Shown here piece by piece: positions 17,432-25,475 of a stretch of 39,760 nucleotides of DNA. The notes under the pieces are model-generated. The model was not told where the DNA came from. It ran no database searches and saw nothing but the letters and a program-made list of their open reading frames with translations. How positions within the stretch are numbered: the first letter of the stretch is position 1; each line of letters starts with the position of its first letter. A program made the position numbers and the translations under genes. Source of the DNA: JBASNZ01 sp049657775 (GTDB taxonomy: Bacteria > Actinomycetota > Coriobacteriia > Anaerosomatales > Anaerosomataceae); assembly GCA_049657775.1 (NCBI GenBank), contig JBASNZ010000056.1:1-39760 (forward strand), given 5' to 3'.

Positions 17432-18094
17432 CTACATCAAGCCGAGGTCCCGCAGACTGGCGTGGCACCCCCCGTCCCCGACAACCACGTGATCGAGCAC
17501 TTCGATGCCGAGGACATCGCCGGCGCGCACGAGTCGTCGCGTGAGCTGGATATCCGCGCCGGACGGGGTGGGGTCGCCGCTTGGGTGATTGTGCACGACC
17601 ACGATGGACGCGGCCGACGCACGCACGGCGTCTTTGAACAGCTCGCGCGGGTGCACGATGGACGCGTTCAGGCTGCCGACCGACACCTCGATCGTCTTGA
17701 GCAGCTGATTCTTTGTGTTAAGCGCAAGCGCCCAGAAGTGTTCCCTGTCGGCGCCACGCATCTGCGGCTCGCACAGGCGCACAACGTCCTCGGGCGTGGC
17801 GATCACCGGCCGCTCGACGCTGGTCCAGACGGACGCACGACGACTGAGCTCGAGCGAGGCGAGCACCACCGCGGCACGTGCCGGCCCAACGCCTTCATGC
17901 ACGCACAGGTCCTCGGCGCTGAGGCGCCATAGCCCGTGCGGCACCGGGTGCAACCGCAGGACCTGGCGGCCAAGCCGGTCGTCATCGGAGCCGAGGATCA
18001 CGCCGAGCAGCGCCGCGTCGGACACAGCCTCGCCATGGCCGTCGAGCAGCATGTCTCGCGCGGGTCGTTCTCGTCCCATCAGGCGTGGCGCCAC
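17432..18094 (-). CDS. radC: RadC/UPF0758 family JAMM-domain protein
   Basis: It has a UPF0758 N-terminal region (RERPARDMLLDGHGEAVSD) with a helix-hairpin-helix-like segment (LCVHEGVGPARAAVV). A JAMM/MPN metalloprotease-like domain follows with HNHPSGDPTPSGAD near residues 166-179. The family is historically called DNA-repair protein RadC, but its true activity is unsettled. The frame can start at TTG 18169, which would overlap the upstream gene by 56 bp. GTG 18094 is preferred because GGAAGGGGGG lies eight bases upstream. ATG 18079 is another candidate without a clear site. The JAMM residues are intact. Confidence 0.9.
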   Translation of the reverse strand: MAPRLMGRERPARDMLLDGHGEAVSDAALLGVILGSDDDRLGRQVLRLHPVPHGLWRLSAEDLCVHEGVGPARAAVVLASLELSRRASVWTSVERPVIATPEDVVRLCEPQMRGADREHFWALALNTKNQLLKTIEVSVGSLNASIVHPRELFKDAVRASAASIVVVHNHPSGDPTPSGADIQLTRRLVRAGDVLGIEVLDHVVVGDGGCHASLRDLGLM

Positions 18095-18113
18095 GAACGC
18101 CACCCCCCTTCCG

Positions 18114-18683
18114 TCATCTCCCGAGAAGCAGCAGACCTTCCAGTCGGGAGAGGACGTACCGGGCGGCAAGCCCGATGGCGAGCCCGAGAAGGAGGCTCAG
18201 GAGCAAAGCAGGGGTGGCCAGGCGTGCTACGCCGATGCTGCCCACGAGCACGGCGGCCATCGCGAACTGGGCGGCCACGTGTGCAACCGCACCCGCCGCT
18301 GACACTCCCACGATCGAGAAGCGGTCGCCCGCCGCCTTCACCAGCGCCATAGCCGTCCACGCCGCTGCGGCGCCCGCAAACGCAAGGCCGGTCGCGGGAC
18401 CCATGAGCGTACCGGTTGCGAGCCCGACGATGGCGACCCTGAGTAGGCTGACCGCCACTGCGGCGCCGGCGCCACACTCGTACAGCGCGATCAGGACAGC
18501 GATGTTGGCAAGTCCCAGGTGCACGCCAGGCACCGGCGAGCCGATCACCGACTCGGCGAGTCCCAGAACGCAGGCAAGCGCCAGAAGTACGCCGGTCAGC
18601 ACGACGCGACGGGTTGCAGCGCTCACGCGCACAACGCCTGCCGGGACGGCGGTATCAGCGGACGATGACGTCGGGGGCAGCAC
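18114..18683 (-). CDS. Gx transporter family membrane protein (heptaprenyl diphosphate synthase component I-like)
   Basis: This is a small, very hydrophobic protein of about 189 residues with five or six membrane segments and the conserved stretch PGVHLGLANIAVLIALY. It belongs to the Hpre_diP_synt_I/Gx transporter family (PF07456), whose members resemble ECF substrate-binding components. It is regularly found after the rnf genes and a NusG-domain-II gene in anaerobes, so import or handling of a flavin- or quinone-related molecule is a reasonable guess. The GTG at 18683 is favoured by a GGTGGGGGG site eight bases upstream. GTG 18692 and GTG 18632 are alternatives. Confidence 0.82.
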   Translation of the reverse strand: MLPPTSSSADTAVPAGVVRVSAATRRVVLTGVLLALACVLGLAESVIGSPVPGVHLGLANIAVLIALYECGAGAAVAVSLLRVAIVGLATGTLMGPATGLAFAGAAAAWTAMALVKAAGDRFSIVGVSAAGAVAHVAAQFAMAAVLVGSIGVARLATPALLLSLLLGLAIGLAARYVLSRLEGLLLLGR

Positions 18684-19020
18684 TGTCGTCACCCCCCACC
18701 GTCACGCTCACGCCGTTTGGGATGCAGACGATGACGGCGCCGGGTACGGCGGTGGCGCCGCAGCGCACACACGTCTGGTCCGGGCATCCGGACCGCTCGA
18801 CCCGCACCCGGCCGTTCGACACAACGACCACCACATCGCTCTCAAGCCCCTCGACCACGAGGCGCCGCGGCTCGTCGAGCGAGACGGTGGTCGTTCCCGC
18901 CGGACCGGTGATCGTGGCGGTGCGGGCGGTGGAGCCGCCAGCGACGGCGAGCGCGACCGGGGTGAACAGCAGCGCGGCGACCGCTAGGGCTACCAGTAGT
19001 ATGCGATCGCCACGCGTCAT
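18655..19020 (-). CDS. NusG domain II-containing protein
   Basis: This 121-residue protein has an N-terminal membrane helix or signal segment (residues about 5-27). A compact extracytoplasmic beta domain with the family signature SGCPDQTCVRCG (cysteines 79, 84 and 87) follows, then AVIVCIPNGVSV. This is the PF07009 NusG-domain-II group, which is not transcription factor NusG. It lies 7 bp after rnfB and overlaps the Gx transporter gene, the arrangement seen with rnf or ApbE-type genes in many anaerobes. A role in Rnf assembly or flavin transfer outside the membrane is inferred only. Confidence 0.87.
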   Translation of the reverse strand: MTRGDRILLVALAVAALLFTPVALAVAGGSTARTATITGPAGTTTVSLDEPRRLVVEGLESDVVVVVSNGRVRVERSGCPDQTCVRCGATAVPGAVIVCIPNGVSVTVGGDDSAAPDVIVR

Positions 19021-19027
19021 ATCGGTA

Positions 19028-19957
19028 TCAGTCCCCGGCGTCTACCGCGGCGGCGTCCGGCACCACGGCTGTCGCCGCTGCGGGCTTGTCCGCGACAAAT
19101 CCAGGGACGTGCTTGCCAACGCCGTCGGCCCTCTCCGACCGAACCATCGCGCGCCGGCCGTACAGGTCGATGCACTGCTGCGGACAGACCTCCACGCATG
19201 TGCCGCAGCCCGTGCACTTGTCGTAATCGACGACCGCAAGCAGATCGATCATGTGGATCGCGTCCGAGGGACACTCCTTCTCGCACTTCTTGCACGCGAT
19301 GCAGCAGACCGAGCAACCAGCCTTGCGCTCCTTGGCCCTGGTGTGCGCGTTGCAGCGCACCACCACCGCGGCCGCCTCGGGAACCATCTCGAGGAGCGTG
19401 ATCTGGCCGCGCGGACACTCCTTGACACAGATGCCGCAGCCCGTGCACTTGGCAAGGTCGACGACCGGCAGGCCGCGTTCGTCGAGGTGCAGCGCGTCGA
19501 ACGGACAGGCGCGTGCGCAGTCCCCGAACCCGATGCAGCCCGACGAGCAGACGAGCGGTCCGCCCGCCAGCTTGTTGGCGGAGTTGCATGACCGTACGCC
19601 GCCGTACTCGTAGGCACGCTCGGCGCGCGTGCCGCCGCCGCAGTGTCTCGCGGTGACGACGGCGACGACCTCGCACGTCTCGGCCCCCATGAGACCCGCG
19701 ACGGCCTCGGCGACCGACTGACCTCCCGCAACGCACGCATTCACCGGCAGCGCGCCTCCCACGATCGCCTCGGCGACCGCAAAGCACGACGGGTTACCGC
19801 AGGCACCGCAGTTGGCGCCCGGCAACGCACCGGCCACAGCCTCGATGCGCGGATCGACGTCGACGTGGAACTTCCTGGCGGCGATCGCGAGCATCGCGGC
19901 CGCGACAACACCAAGCAGAGTCAATGCGCCGGTTGCTTTGAGCACACTCAACAGCAT
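19028..19957 (-). CDS. rnfB: Rnf complex iron-sulfur subunit RnfB
   Basis: This 309-residue protein has an N-terminal membrane helix (3-27). The RnfB-specific cluster motif follows (ALPGANCGACGNPSC, with cysteines 50, 53, 58 and 75). Four ferredoxin-type cysteine sets come next: CIGFGDCARACP, CTGCGICVKECP, CIACKKCEKECP and CTGCGTCVEVCP. This is a multi-cluster RnfB that takes electrons from reduced ferredoxin. The C-terminal 40 residues are Ala/Val-rich and probably flexible. It is the last gene of the rnfCDGEAB set, starting at ATG 19957. Confidence 0.97.
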   Translation of the reverse strand: MLLSVLKATGALTLLGVVAAAMLAIAARKFHVDVDPRIEAVAGALPGANCGACGNPSCFAVAEAIVGGALPVNACVAGGQSVAEAVAGLMGAETCEVVAVVTARHCGGGTRAERAYEYGGVRSCNSANKLAGGPLVCSSGCIGFGDCARACPFDALHLDERGLPVVDLAKCTGCGICVKECPRGQITLLEMVPEAAAVVVRCNAHTRAKERKAGCSVCCIACKKCEKECPSDAIHMIDLLAVVDYDKCTGCGTCVEVCPQQCIDLYGRRAMVRSERADGVGKHVPGFVADKPAAATAVVPDAAAVDAGD

Positions 19958-19967
19958 TTGCTACTCC

Positions 19968-20588
19968 CTACAGCCCGAACCAGCCGGCGAGACCCACGTA
20001 CGCAAGCGATAGAACTCCCGCGGCGATGAACGACATCGGATTGCCCTTGAGCGCCTTGGGCACAGGCGCGATATCAAGCCGTTCGCGCATGGCGGTGAAC
20101 GCGATCAGTGCGAAGCCGTAGCCGACCGCGACGCCGAACGTGTAGATGAGCCCCTCGCCCAGGCTGTAGCCATACGTCATGTTCATCTTGAAGAAGCCGG
20201 GCTTGGCCACCTCGGTGGCCGCCGCGAGCACGGCGCAGTTGGTGGTGATGAGCGGCAGGTAGATGCCCATGGCCCTATAGAGGACCGGGCTGTACTTGCG
20301 CAGGTACATCTCAACGAACTGGACGAGCGCGGCGATGATCAAGATGAACGCCGGGATATAGAGGAACTCCCCCACTCCCAGCGGCACCAGCAGCAGCTTC
20401 CAGATGACCCACGTGCTGGTGCTTGCCATCATCATGACGAAGATGACCGCCAGACTCATGCCGATCGCCGTGTGCATGCTGTTGGAGATGCCAAAGAACG
20501 AGCACAACGCGATGAAGCGTGTGAGCAGGATGTTGTTGATGAGAGCCGCGCCGATGAACAGCAGCGCGTAGTGGCTTACCAGCGACAT
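19968..20588 (-). CDS. rnfA: Rnf complex membrane subunit RnfA
   Basis: This 206-residue membrane protein has about six helices and the RnfA/NqrE signatures LLFIGAALINNILLTRF and GIYLPLITTNCAVLA. Each half of RnfA carries a conserved cysteine for the shared [2Fe-2S] centre (in IALCSFFG and TTNCAVLA). The frame is open much further upstream, but homology begins at ATG 20588, one base from the rnfE stop. The upstream extension is the rnfE shadow. Confidence 0.97.
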   Translation of the reverse strand: MSLVSHYALLFIGAALINNILLTRFIALCSFFGISNSMHTAIGMSLAVIFVMMMASTSTWVIWKLLLVPLGVGEFLYIPAFILIIAALVQFVEMYLRKYSPVLYRAMGIYLPLITTNCAVLAAATEVAKPGFFKMNMTYGYSLGEGLIYTFGVAVGYGFALIAFTAMRERLDIAPVPKALKGNPMSFIAAGVLSLAYVGLAGWFGL

Positions 20589-20589
20589 G

Positions 20590-21213
20590 TCACGCCTCCT
20601 TCCGCGTTGTGGCGCGTTCGTTGAGCCAGCGCACGAGCGCGATGACGAAACCGAACACGATGAACGCACCCGGGAACAACATGAGTATGTTGGGCGGCGC
20701 GTATCCGGCAGGCATGGATACCAGCGTGGTTCCGAGGAACTTGACCGCACCGGTGCCGAAGAACTCCCGGAACAGCGACATTCCCACCATGACGATGGTG
20801 TAGCCCAGGCCCATTCCCAGCGCGTCCGCGATCGAGAGCCAGACGCTGTTGTGGTAGGCGAACGCCTCGGCGCGCCCAAGGATGATGCAGTTGACCACGA
20901 TGAGTGGGATCCAGATGCCCAGCAGCGCGTAGATGGGCGGGAAGAACGCCTTGAGGAACAGGTCCACGATCGTGACGAACGCGGCGATGATCACGATGAA
21001 GATCGGGATGCGAACCTCATCGGGCGTGAACTTGCGGAACGCGGAGATGAGGATGTTGCTCATCACCAGCACGAAGATGACCGCGATGCTCATGAAGAGC
21101 GAGCCCTCGAACTGAGCGGACACCGCCAGGGTGGCACACAGACCGATCATGAGGACGGTAAGGGGATTCTGGATGGCGATGCCATCCTTGAAGACTCTGA
21201 GCCACTCCTTCAT
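20590..21213 (-). CDS. rnfE: Rnf complex membrane subunit RnfE
   Basis: This 207-residue, six-helix protein is homologous to RnfA/NqrD. It has QNPLTVLMIGLCATLAVS near the N-terminus and IWIPLIVVNCIILGRAEAFA in the middle. The two conserved cysteines for the membrane iron-sulfur centre (in GLCATL and VNCIIL) are present. The start ATG 21213 overlaps the rnfG stop (TGATG). Confidence 0.97.
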   Translation of the reverse strand: MKEWLRVFKDGIAIQNPLTVLMIGLCATLAVSAQFEGSLFMSIAVIFVLVMSNILISAFRKFTPDEVRIPIFIVIIAAFVTIVDLFLKAFFPPIYALLGIWIPLIVVNCIILGRAEAFAYHNSVWLSIADALGMGLGYTIVMVGMSLFREFFGTGAVKFLGTTLVSMPAGYAPPNILMLFPGAFIVFGFVIALVRWLNERATTRKEA

Positions 21214-21800
21214 CAGCGCACCCCCTCCTTGCCCGCGAGAACCTGTTCGTAGATGCGACCGGCGGCGGCGACACTATTACGCACGCCCCGGGACGACTTG
21301 GTCGCACCGCTGATCGTGTCCAGCTTTTTGACGTCGGCGTCCGTGTAGCCATCGGGCAGCGACATGAACTGCGGAAGGAACGTGGGGTCCGACTTGACTC
21401 GCGTTCCCAGACCCGGCGTCTCGTTCATCGAAACGATCGTAAGACCCAGGACTTTACCGTTCCTATCCAGACCCAAAACCATGCTTATCGGTCCGCCGTA
21501 GCCACGCGAGGCAACCTTGAAGCCCCAGCCGATGAGCGCGCCGGACTGGTCCGTCGCGGCATACACGCCTGAGACGGTGGACTCGCCCGCGGCATCCTGG
21601 GCTTCGGCGAGCATCTCCGGGCCCGCGGCCTCGAACGAGGCGGCCTCGGGGATGACCTCCTTGAGCGCGGCCCGCTCGGCGGCCTTCTCCTGCTCGGCGA
21701 TGCGCGGGGCGGTGATCGAGTACGTCACCGCAAGTCCCGCCGCGGCCACGATGCACGTGATGGCGACGGACATGATGAGCCTGAGCGGGCTACTCTTCAT
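21213..21800 (-). CDS. rnfG: Rnf complex flavoprotein subunit RnfG
   Basis: This 195-residue protein has an N-terminal membrane anchor (about 8-30) and an extracytoplasmic FMN-binding domain. The covalent FMN site SGAT lies at residues 164-167, with Thr167 the expected phosphoester-linked threonine. FMN attachment would need the transferase ApbE, which is not in this window. The start overlaps the end of rnfD by 11 bp. Confidence 0.96.
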   Translation of the reverse strand: MKSSPLRLIMSVAITCIVAAAGLAVTYSITAPRIAEQEKAAERAALKEVIPEAASFEAAGPEMLAEAQDAAGESTVSGVYAATDQSGALIGWGFKVASRGYGGPISMVLGLDRNGKVLGLTIVSMNETPGLGTRVKSDPTFLPQFMSLPDGYTDADVKKLDTISGATKSSRGVRNSVAAAGRIYEQVLAGKEGVR

Positions 21801-22797
21801 CGGTCTTCACCCACCCGAAGGTCCGGGGTACGAATGCCTTGTCGATGAGCGGAGCGAGCCCGTTCATGAACAGGATCGCGAAGGTCGTGACCTCGGGCAT
21901 CGGCCCAAAGAACCGGCCGACCGAGTTGAACACGCCGCATCCTATACCGAATACGAGCTTGCCGCCCTTGGTCATCGGTGAGGAAACGTAGTCAGTGGCC
22001 ATGAAGAATGCGCCGAGGAGAACGCCGCCGGCGAGGATGTTGAAGATCGGATCCGAGCCGAACGCGTACGAGAGCAGGCCCATCGTGCCGATGTACCCGA
22101 CCGGGATACGCCAGTCGATGATGCCCTTGGCCAGCAGCACGAGGCCGCCAAGGATCACGAGCGCGGCCGAGACCTCGCCCAACGATCCCTCCAGGTTCTT
22201 GAACAGCAGCGGCTGATACTGCGCCACAAGGTCGAAACCGTAGCCGCCGCTCGCGGCCCGGTCCGCCGACGCAAGCGCAAGCCGGGTCGCCCCGCTGATC
22301 GCGTCGAGGCCGTTGGTGCCGGCCAGGTCGAGGGTCTTGAACCAGCCTTTGTCCGGGAGGGTGGACAGCACTCCCGCCCACGACATGAGCACGAACGCCC
22401 GGCCGACCAGCGCGGGGTTGAAGAGGTTCCACCCGAGTCCGCCGAAGATCATCTTGCCAAGCGCGATGGCGATGAATCCGGCCGCTAGTGACATCCACCA
22501 GGGAACCATGGGCGGCATGCACATCGCGAGCAGCAGGCCCGTGACGAGCGCGCTTCCGTCGGTGAGCGTCTGTGGCTTCTTGGCGATCGCGTTCCAGGCG
22601 GCCTCGGTCGCAAGCGCTGAGCCGATACACACCGCGTACGTGACGATCGCCGGGAGGCCCATGACGATCATCGACCAGATGGCCGCGGGCGCGAGCGCGC
22701 CGACGACCCAGAGCATGATGCCTCTGCACGTCGCCGGCGAGGTGATATGTGGAGAAGACGCGACGGTCAGTCGCTTCGTTGCGGCATTCTCGCTCAC
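21790..22797 (-). CDS. rnfD: Rnf complex membrane flavoprotein subunit RnfD
   Basis: This 335-residue polytopic protein belongs to the RnfD/NqrB family. The covalent flavin motif SGAT is at 168-171 (Thr171), preceded by TNGLDAI. Other typical segments are GLGWNLFNPALVGRAF and FFMATDYVSSPMT. It carries ion flux through the membrane together with the other Rnf subunits. The GTG start at 22797 overlaps the rnfC stop by 4 bp. Confidence 0.96.
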   Translation of the reverse strand: MSENAATKRLTVASSPHITSPATCRGIMLWVVGALAPAAIWSMIVMGLPAIVTYAVCIGSALATEAAWNAIAKKPQTLTDGSALVTGLLLAMCMPPMVPWWMSLAAGFIAIALGKMIFGGLGWNLFNPALVGRAFVLMSWAGVLSTLPDKGWFKTLDLAGTNGLDAISGATRLALASADRAASGGYGFDLVAQYQPLLFKNLEGSLGEVSAALVILGGLVLLAKGIIDWRIPVGYIGTMGLLSYAFGSDPIFNILAGGVLLGAFFMATDYVSSPMTKGGKLVFGIGCGVFNSVGRFFGPMPEVTTFAILFMNGLAPLIDKAFVPRTFGWVKTDEE

Positions 22798-24092
22798 GGC
22801 TTCACCCCCTTAGCCATCGCGGCTGACTTGGCGAGCCTGATGAGCTGCAGGAGCGGCCTCTTGGTCGGACAGACGAACGAACACACGCCGCACTCGATGC
22901 AGTCGAGGGGGTGAAGGGCCTCGGTCTTCTTCCAATCGCCCTGATCGGAGTGTGTGCCGAGCAAGAACGGCTGGAGGAACATCGGGCATCCGTCGGTGCA
23001 CCGCCCGCAGCGGATGCAGGGCTGATCGTCCTCGACCACCGGCGCGCTCTCGTCGGGGCCGAGCACGACGATGCCGGAGCTACCCTTGGTGATCGGCACG
23101 TCAAGGCTGGCGAGCGCCGGACCAGTCATGGGGCCGCCGGCGATGACCCGGCTGACCTCGCCCGAGAAGCCCCCGGCGAACTCGATGAGGTCGCTCACGA
23201 GCGTGCCGACGAGCACGCGGTAGTTGCCGGGACGGGCAACGCGACCGGTCACGGTAACGATGCGCTCCATCAGCGGCTTCTTGAGTTCCACGGCGTCGGC
23301 GATAGCGGCTGCCGTTGCGACGTTGTGCACGAGCGCACCCGCCGCTGCGGGCAGCTTGCCGTGCGGGACCTCTTTACCGAGGACCGTCCAGATCAGTTGC
23401 TTCTCGGCGCCCTGCGGGTACCGGGTCACGAGCGAGAGGACCTCCACGCCCTCACCGGCGGCCGCACGCATGGCCTCGATGGCGTCGGGCTTGTTGGCTT
23501 CGATTCCGATGACGACCCGTGTCGCGCCGATCGTCGCGGCTATGATGCGGGCGCCACGCACGATACGGTCCGCGTCCTCAAGCATGAGCCGATGATCGCA
23601 CGTGAGGAACGGCTCGCATTCGCAGCCGTTGAGGATGACCGAGTGGACCGTCAAGTCCTTAGGTGGAGAGAGCTTCACGGCCGACGGGAACGTCGCGCCG
23701 CCCATGCCCACGACACCGGCCGCTCGAACGATCGCCTGAGCGTCGTCACCCGCGACCGGCACGAACGAGTCGAAGTCCTGTTCGGGCGCCGGCTTCACGG
23801 TTACACACGGCACCCGCGTGCCGCCGGCGGTCAGGCAGGTGCCGATGTCGGTGACCTGGCCATCCACGGGACTGTGCACCGGAGCGCTCACCATCGCGTC
23901 GACGTTGCCGATCACCTGGCCACGCCGCACGCCGTCACCTACGGCCACCACCGGAACGCATGGCGCACCCAGATGCTGGCTCATCGGAATGACGAGCCGC
24001 TCAGGAACGGGTGCCGCCACAACCGGTGATCCGGCTGTGGCGTCCTTGCGTTCGGGCGGGTGGACTCCCCCTCTGAAGGCAGCCCTGCTCAA
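22794..24092 (-). CDS. rnfC: Rnf complex NADH-interacting subunit RnfC
   Basis: This 432-residue soluble subunit begins with the RnfC hallmark FRGGVHPPERK. It continues with a barrel-sandwich segment (SAPVHSPVDGQVTDIG), the FMN/NAD(H) Rossmann region (GVVGMGGATFPSAVKL; LNGCECEPFLTCDHRL; IAGGPMTG) and two [4Fe-4S] motifs near residues 360 (CIRCGRCTDGCP) and 400 (CIECGVCSFVCP). The start is TTG at 24092 with GGAGAGG just upstream. No ATG or GTG lies between it and the conserved N-terminus, so TTG is well supported. It is the first gene of rnfCDGEAB. Confidence 0.96.
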   Translation of the reverse strand: MSRAAFRGGVHPPERKDATAGSPVVAAPVPERLVIPMSQHLGAPCVPVVAVGDGVRRGQVIGNVDAMVSAPVHSPVDGQVTDIGTCLTAGGTRVPCVTVKPAPEQDFDSFVPVAGDDAQAIVRAAGVVGMGGATFPSAVKLSPPKDLTVHSVILNGCECEPFLTCDHRLMLEDADRIVRGARIIAATIGATRVVIGIEANKPDAIEAMRAAAGEGVEVLSLVTRYPQGAEKQLIWTVLGKEVPHGKLPAAAGALVHNVATAAAIADAVELKKPLMERIVTVTGRVARPGNYRVLVGTLVSDLIEFAGGFSGEVSRVIAGGPMTGPALASLDVPITKGSSGIVVLGPDESAPVVEDDQPCIRCGRCTDGCPMFLQPFLLGTHSDQGDWKKTEALHPLDCIECGVCSFVCPTKRPLLQLIRLAKSAAMAKGVKP

Positions 24093-24114
24093 GCCCTCAC
24101 CTCTCCGTCGCCGA

Positions 24115-24212
24115 TTTCCGGTATATAGAGGAACGAGATTCTAGAATTCTGGACCCGCACCTGTATTCGTGCATTCTGGGCCGGTGAACGGTAGCAGTCC
24201 AGCGGTGAACGG
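24115..24212 (-). promoter_or_regulatory. rnf upstream region: AT-rich palindromes and paired decamer repeats
   Basis: The gap between the hydrogenase alpha gene and rnfC contains two perfect copies of CGGTGAACGG (24182-24191 and 24203-24212), 21 bp apart or two helical turns. It also has overlapping palindromes ATTCTAGAAT (24138-24147) and AGAATTCT (24143-24150), and TATATA (24122-24127). TATATA or TAGAAT could serve as a -10 for rnfC, but neither has a good -35 at 16-18 bp. No terminator-like hairpin was seen, so read-through from the hydrogenase genes is also possible. Confidence 0.5.
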
Positions 24213-25475
24213 CTAGTGCACCGAGCACGAAAGACACGGGTCGTACGCGCGCACGAGCTTCTCCATCTCCAGGATGAACTCTTCGCGCGGTAGCTGGGCC
24301 ACTGTCGGCGCGAAGGCGCGCATGTCGGCTTCAAGGTTGCCCAGGTTCTGCGCCGTGGGCGTGATGACATCTCCACCGGTGATGACGCCATCGTCGCCGA
24401 TCATGTACGAGTGGTAGAGCGTACCCCGGGGTGCCTCGGTGGCGCCCGCACCCCAACCAGCCTTCACTTCGACCGGCTCGGGCACGCTTGTCCCGCCCAT
24501 CTCGATGAGCTCGCCGATGTACGCGGAACACCGCTCGGCGGCGTCCACAAGCTCAACTGCCTGACAGACGTTGTTCAGAAACGTGTTGCGCGAAGGGACC
24601 GCCACGCCAAGGTCGGCCAGGCACCGCGCGGCCTGGGGCATGAGCCTATCCGCCGAGAGGTTCACCCTGGCCAGCGAGCCGACCAAGAAGGTGCCACCGT
24701 CGACCGTGCTGTGTTTGGCGTTGCTGTGACCGACGACCGTCTCGGTCATGAAGTCGCGGTACTCCGGGACGGGGCGGCGCCAGCCGGCGTCGAGCGCCTG
24801 GACCTGGCCACCGTAGATGGCGTAGTCGTCATCCTCCACAAGCGCCAGCATCTCGCCGGCGGTCTCGAATGCGGGCACGTCGAACGACTCGAAGAGCTGC
24901 GCGGTCGCGACCGCGTCCTTCACGATCCCGTCGAGGCTGACCCGCAGGCGCTCCAGGTCGCCAACACCGGGCTCGGAGGTGAACCCACCGACCACCGCGG
25001 TCACCGGGTGTACCGGACGGCCACCGATGAGCGTGGTCAGGTCGTTTCCCAGCTTCTTGATCCTGAGCGCACGCTCCACGACATCCGGGTGCGTCGCCGC
25101 GAGGGGGAACACGCTCGGCAGTCCCACGAAGTCGGGCGCGGCGAAGACGTACAGGTGCGTCGCGTGGTTCTGGAGGTAGCTTCCGTACACCAGAAGCTTG
25201 CGCAGCAACGTGGTGCGCTCGCTCACCTCGATATCGAGGGCGGCCTCCACGGCCTTGAGCGCCGTCGTGGCGTGGTTGGGCGAACAGATGCCGCAGATGC
25301 GGCTGGTGATGAGTGACACTTCGTCGAAGCGGCGTCCGACGACCATGGACTCGAAGAAACGGGCAGCCTCGACGATATCCATCCGTACGTCTTTGACCGA
25401 GGAGCCTTCGAGTTCGACGGTGATCGTTCCGTGGCCCTCGATTCGAGCCACGTGTTCAACGGTGAGCGTGGTCAT
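24213..25475 (-). CDS. hydA: Group 3b-type NiFe hydrogenase large (alpha) subunit
   Basis: This 420-residue subunit carries the NiFe active site. The N-terminal motif RICGICSPNH (Cys61, Cys64) and the C-terminal motif DPCLSC (Cys414, Cys417) provide the four cysteine ligands. Its neighbours in the order beta-gamma-delta-alpha match the archaeal sulfhydrogenase/NADP-hydrogenase layout, so H2 oxidation or evolution with NAD(P)(H) is expected in the cytoplasm. The reading frame ends directly after the histidine of the DPCxxCxxH motif, so the usual C-terminal peptide removed by a maturation protease is missing. The stop abuts the next upstream gene's frame with no spacer. Confidence 0.95.
   Translation of the reverse strand: MTTLTVEHVARIEGHGTITVELEGSSVKDVRMDIVEAARFFESMVVGRRFDEVSLITSRICGICSPNHATTALKAVEAALDIEVSERTTLLRKLLVYGSYLQNHATHLYVFAAPDFVGLPSVFPLAATHPDVVERALRIKKLGNDLTTLIGGRPVHPVTAVVGGFTSEPGVGDLERLRVSLDGIVKDAVATAQLFESFDVPAFETAGEMLALVEDDDYAIYGGQVQALDAGWRRPVPEYRDFMTETVVGHSNAKHSTVDGGTFLVGSLARVNLSADRLMPQAARCLADLGVAVPSRNTFLNNVCQAVELVDAAERCSAYIGELIEMGGTSVPEPVEVKAGWGAGATEAPRGTLYHSYMIGDDGVITGGDVITPTAQNLGNLEADMRAFAPTVAQLPREEFILEMEKLVRAYDPCLSCSVH

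Noticed and set aside
18095..18169. Upstream TTG-initiated extension of radC
   Set aside because: It would overlap the Gx transporter gene by 56 bp and adds residues lacking homology to the RadC N-terminus. GTG 18094 has a good ribosome site.
20589..20879. Upstream extension of the rnfA frame
   Set aside because: This part is the out-of-frame shadow of rnfE. RnfA homology and a fitting ATG begin at 20588.
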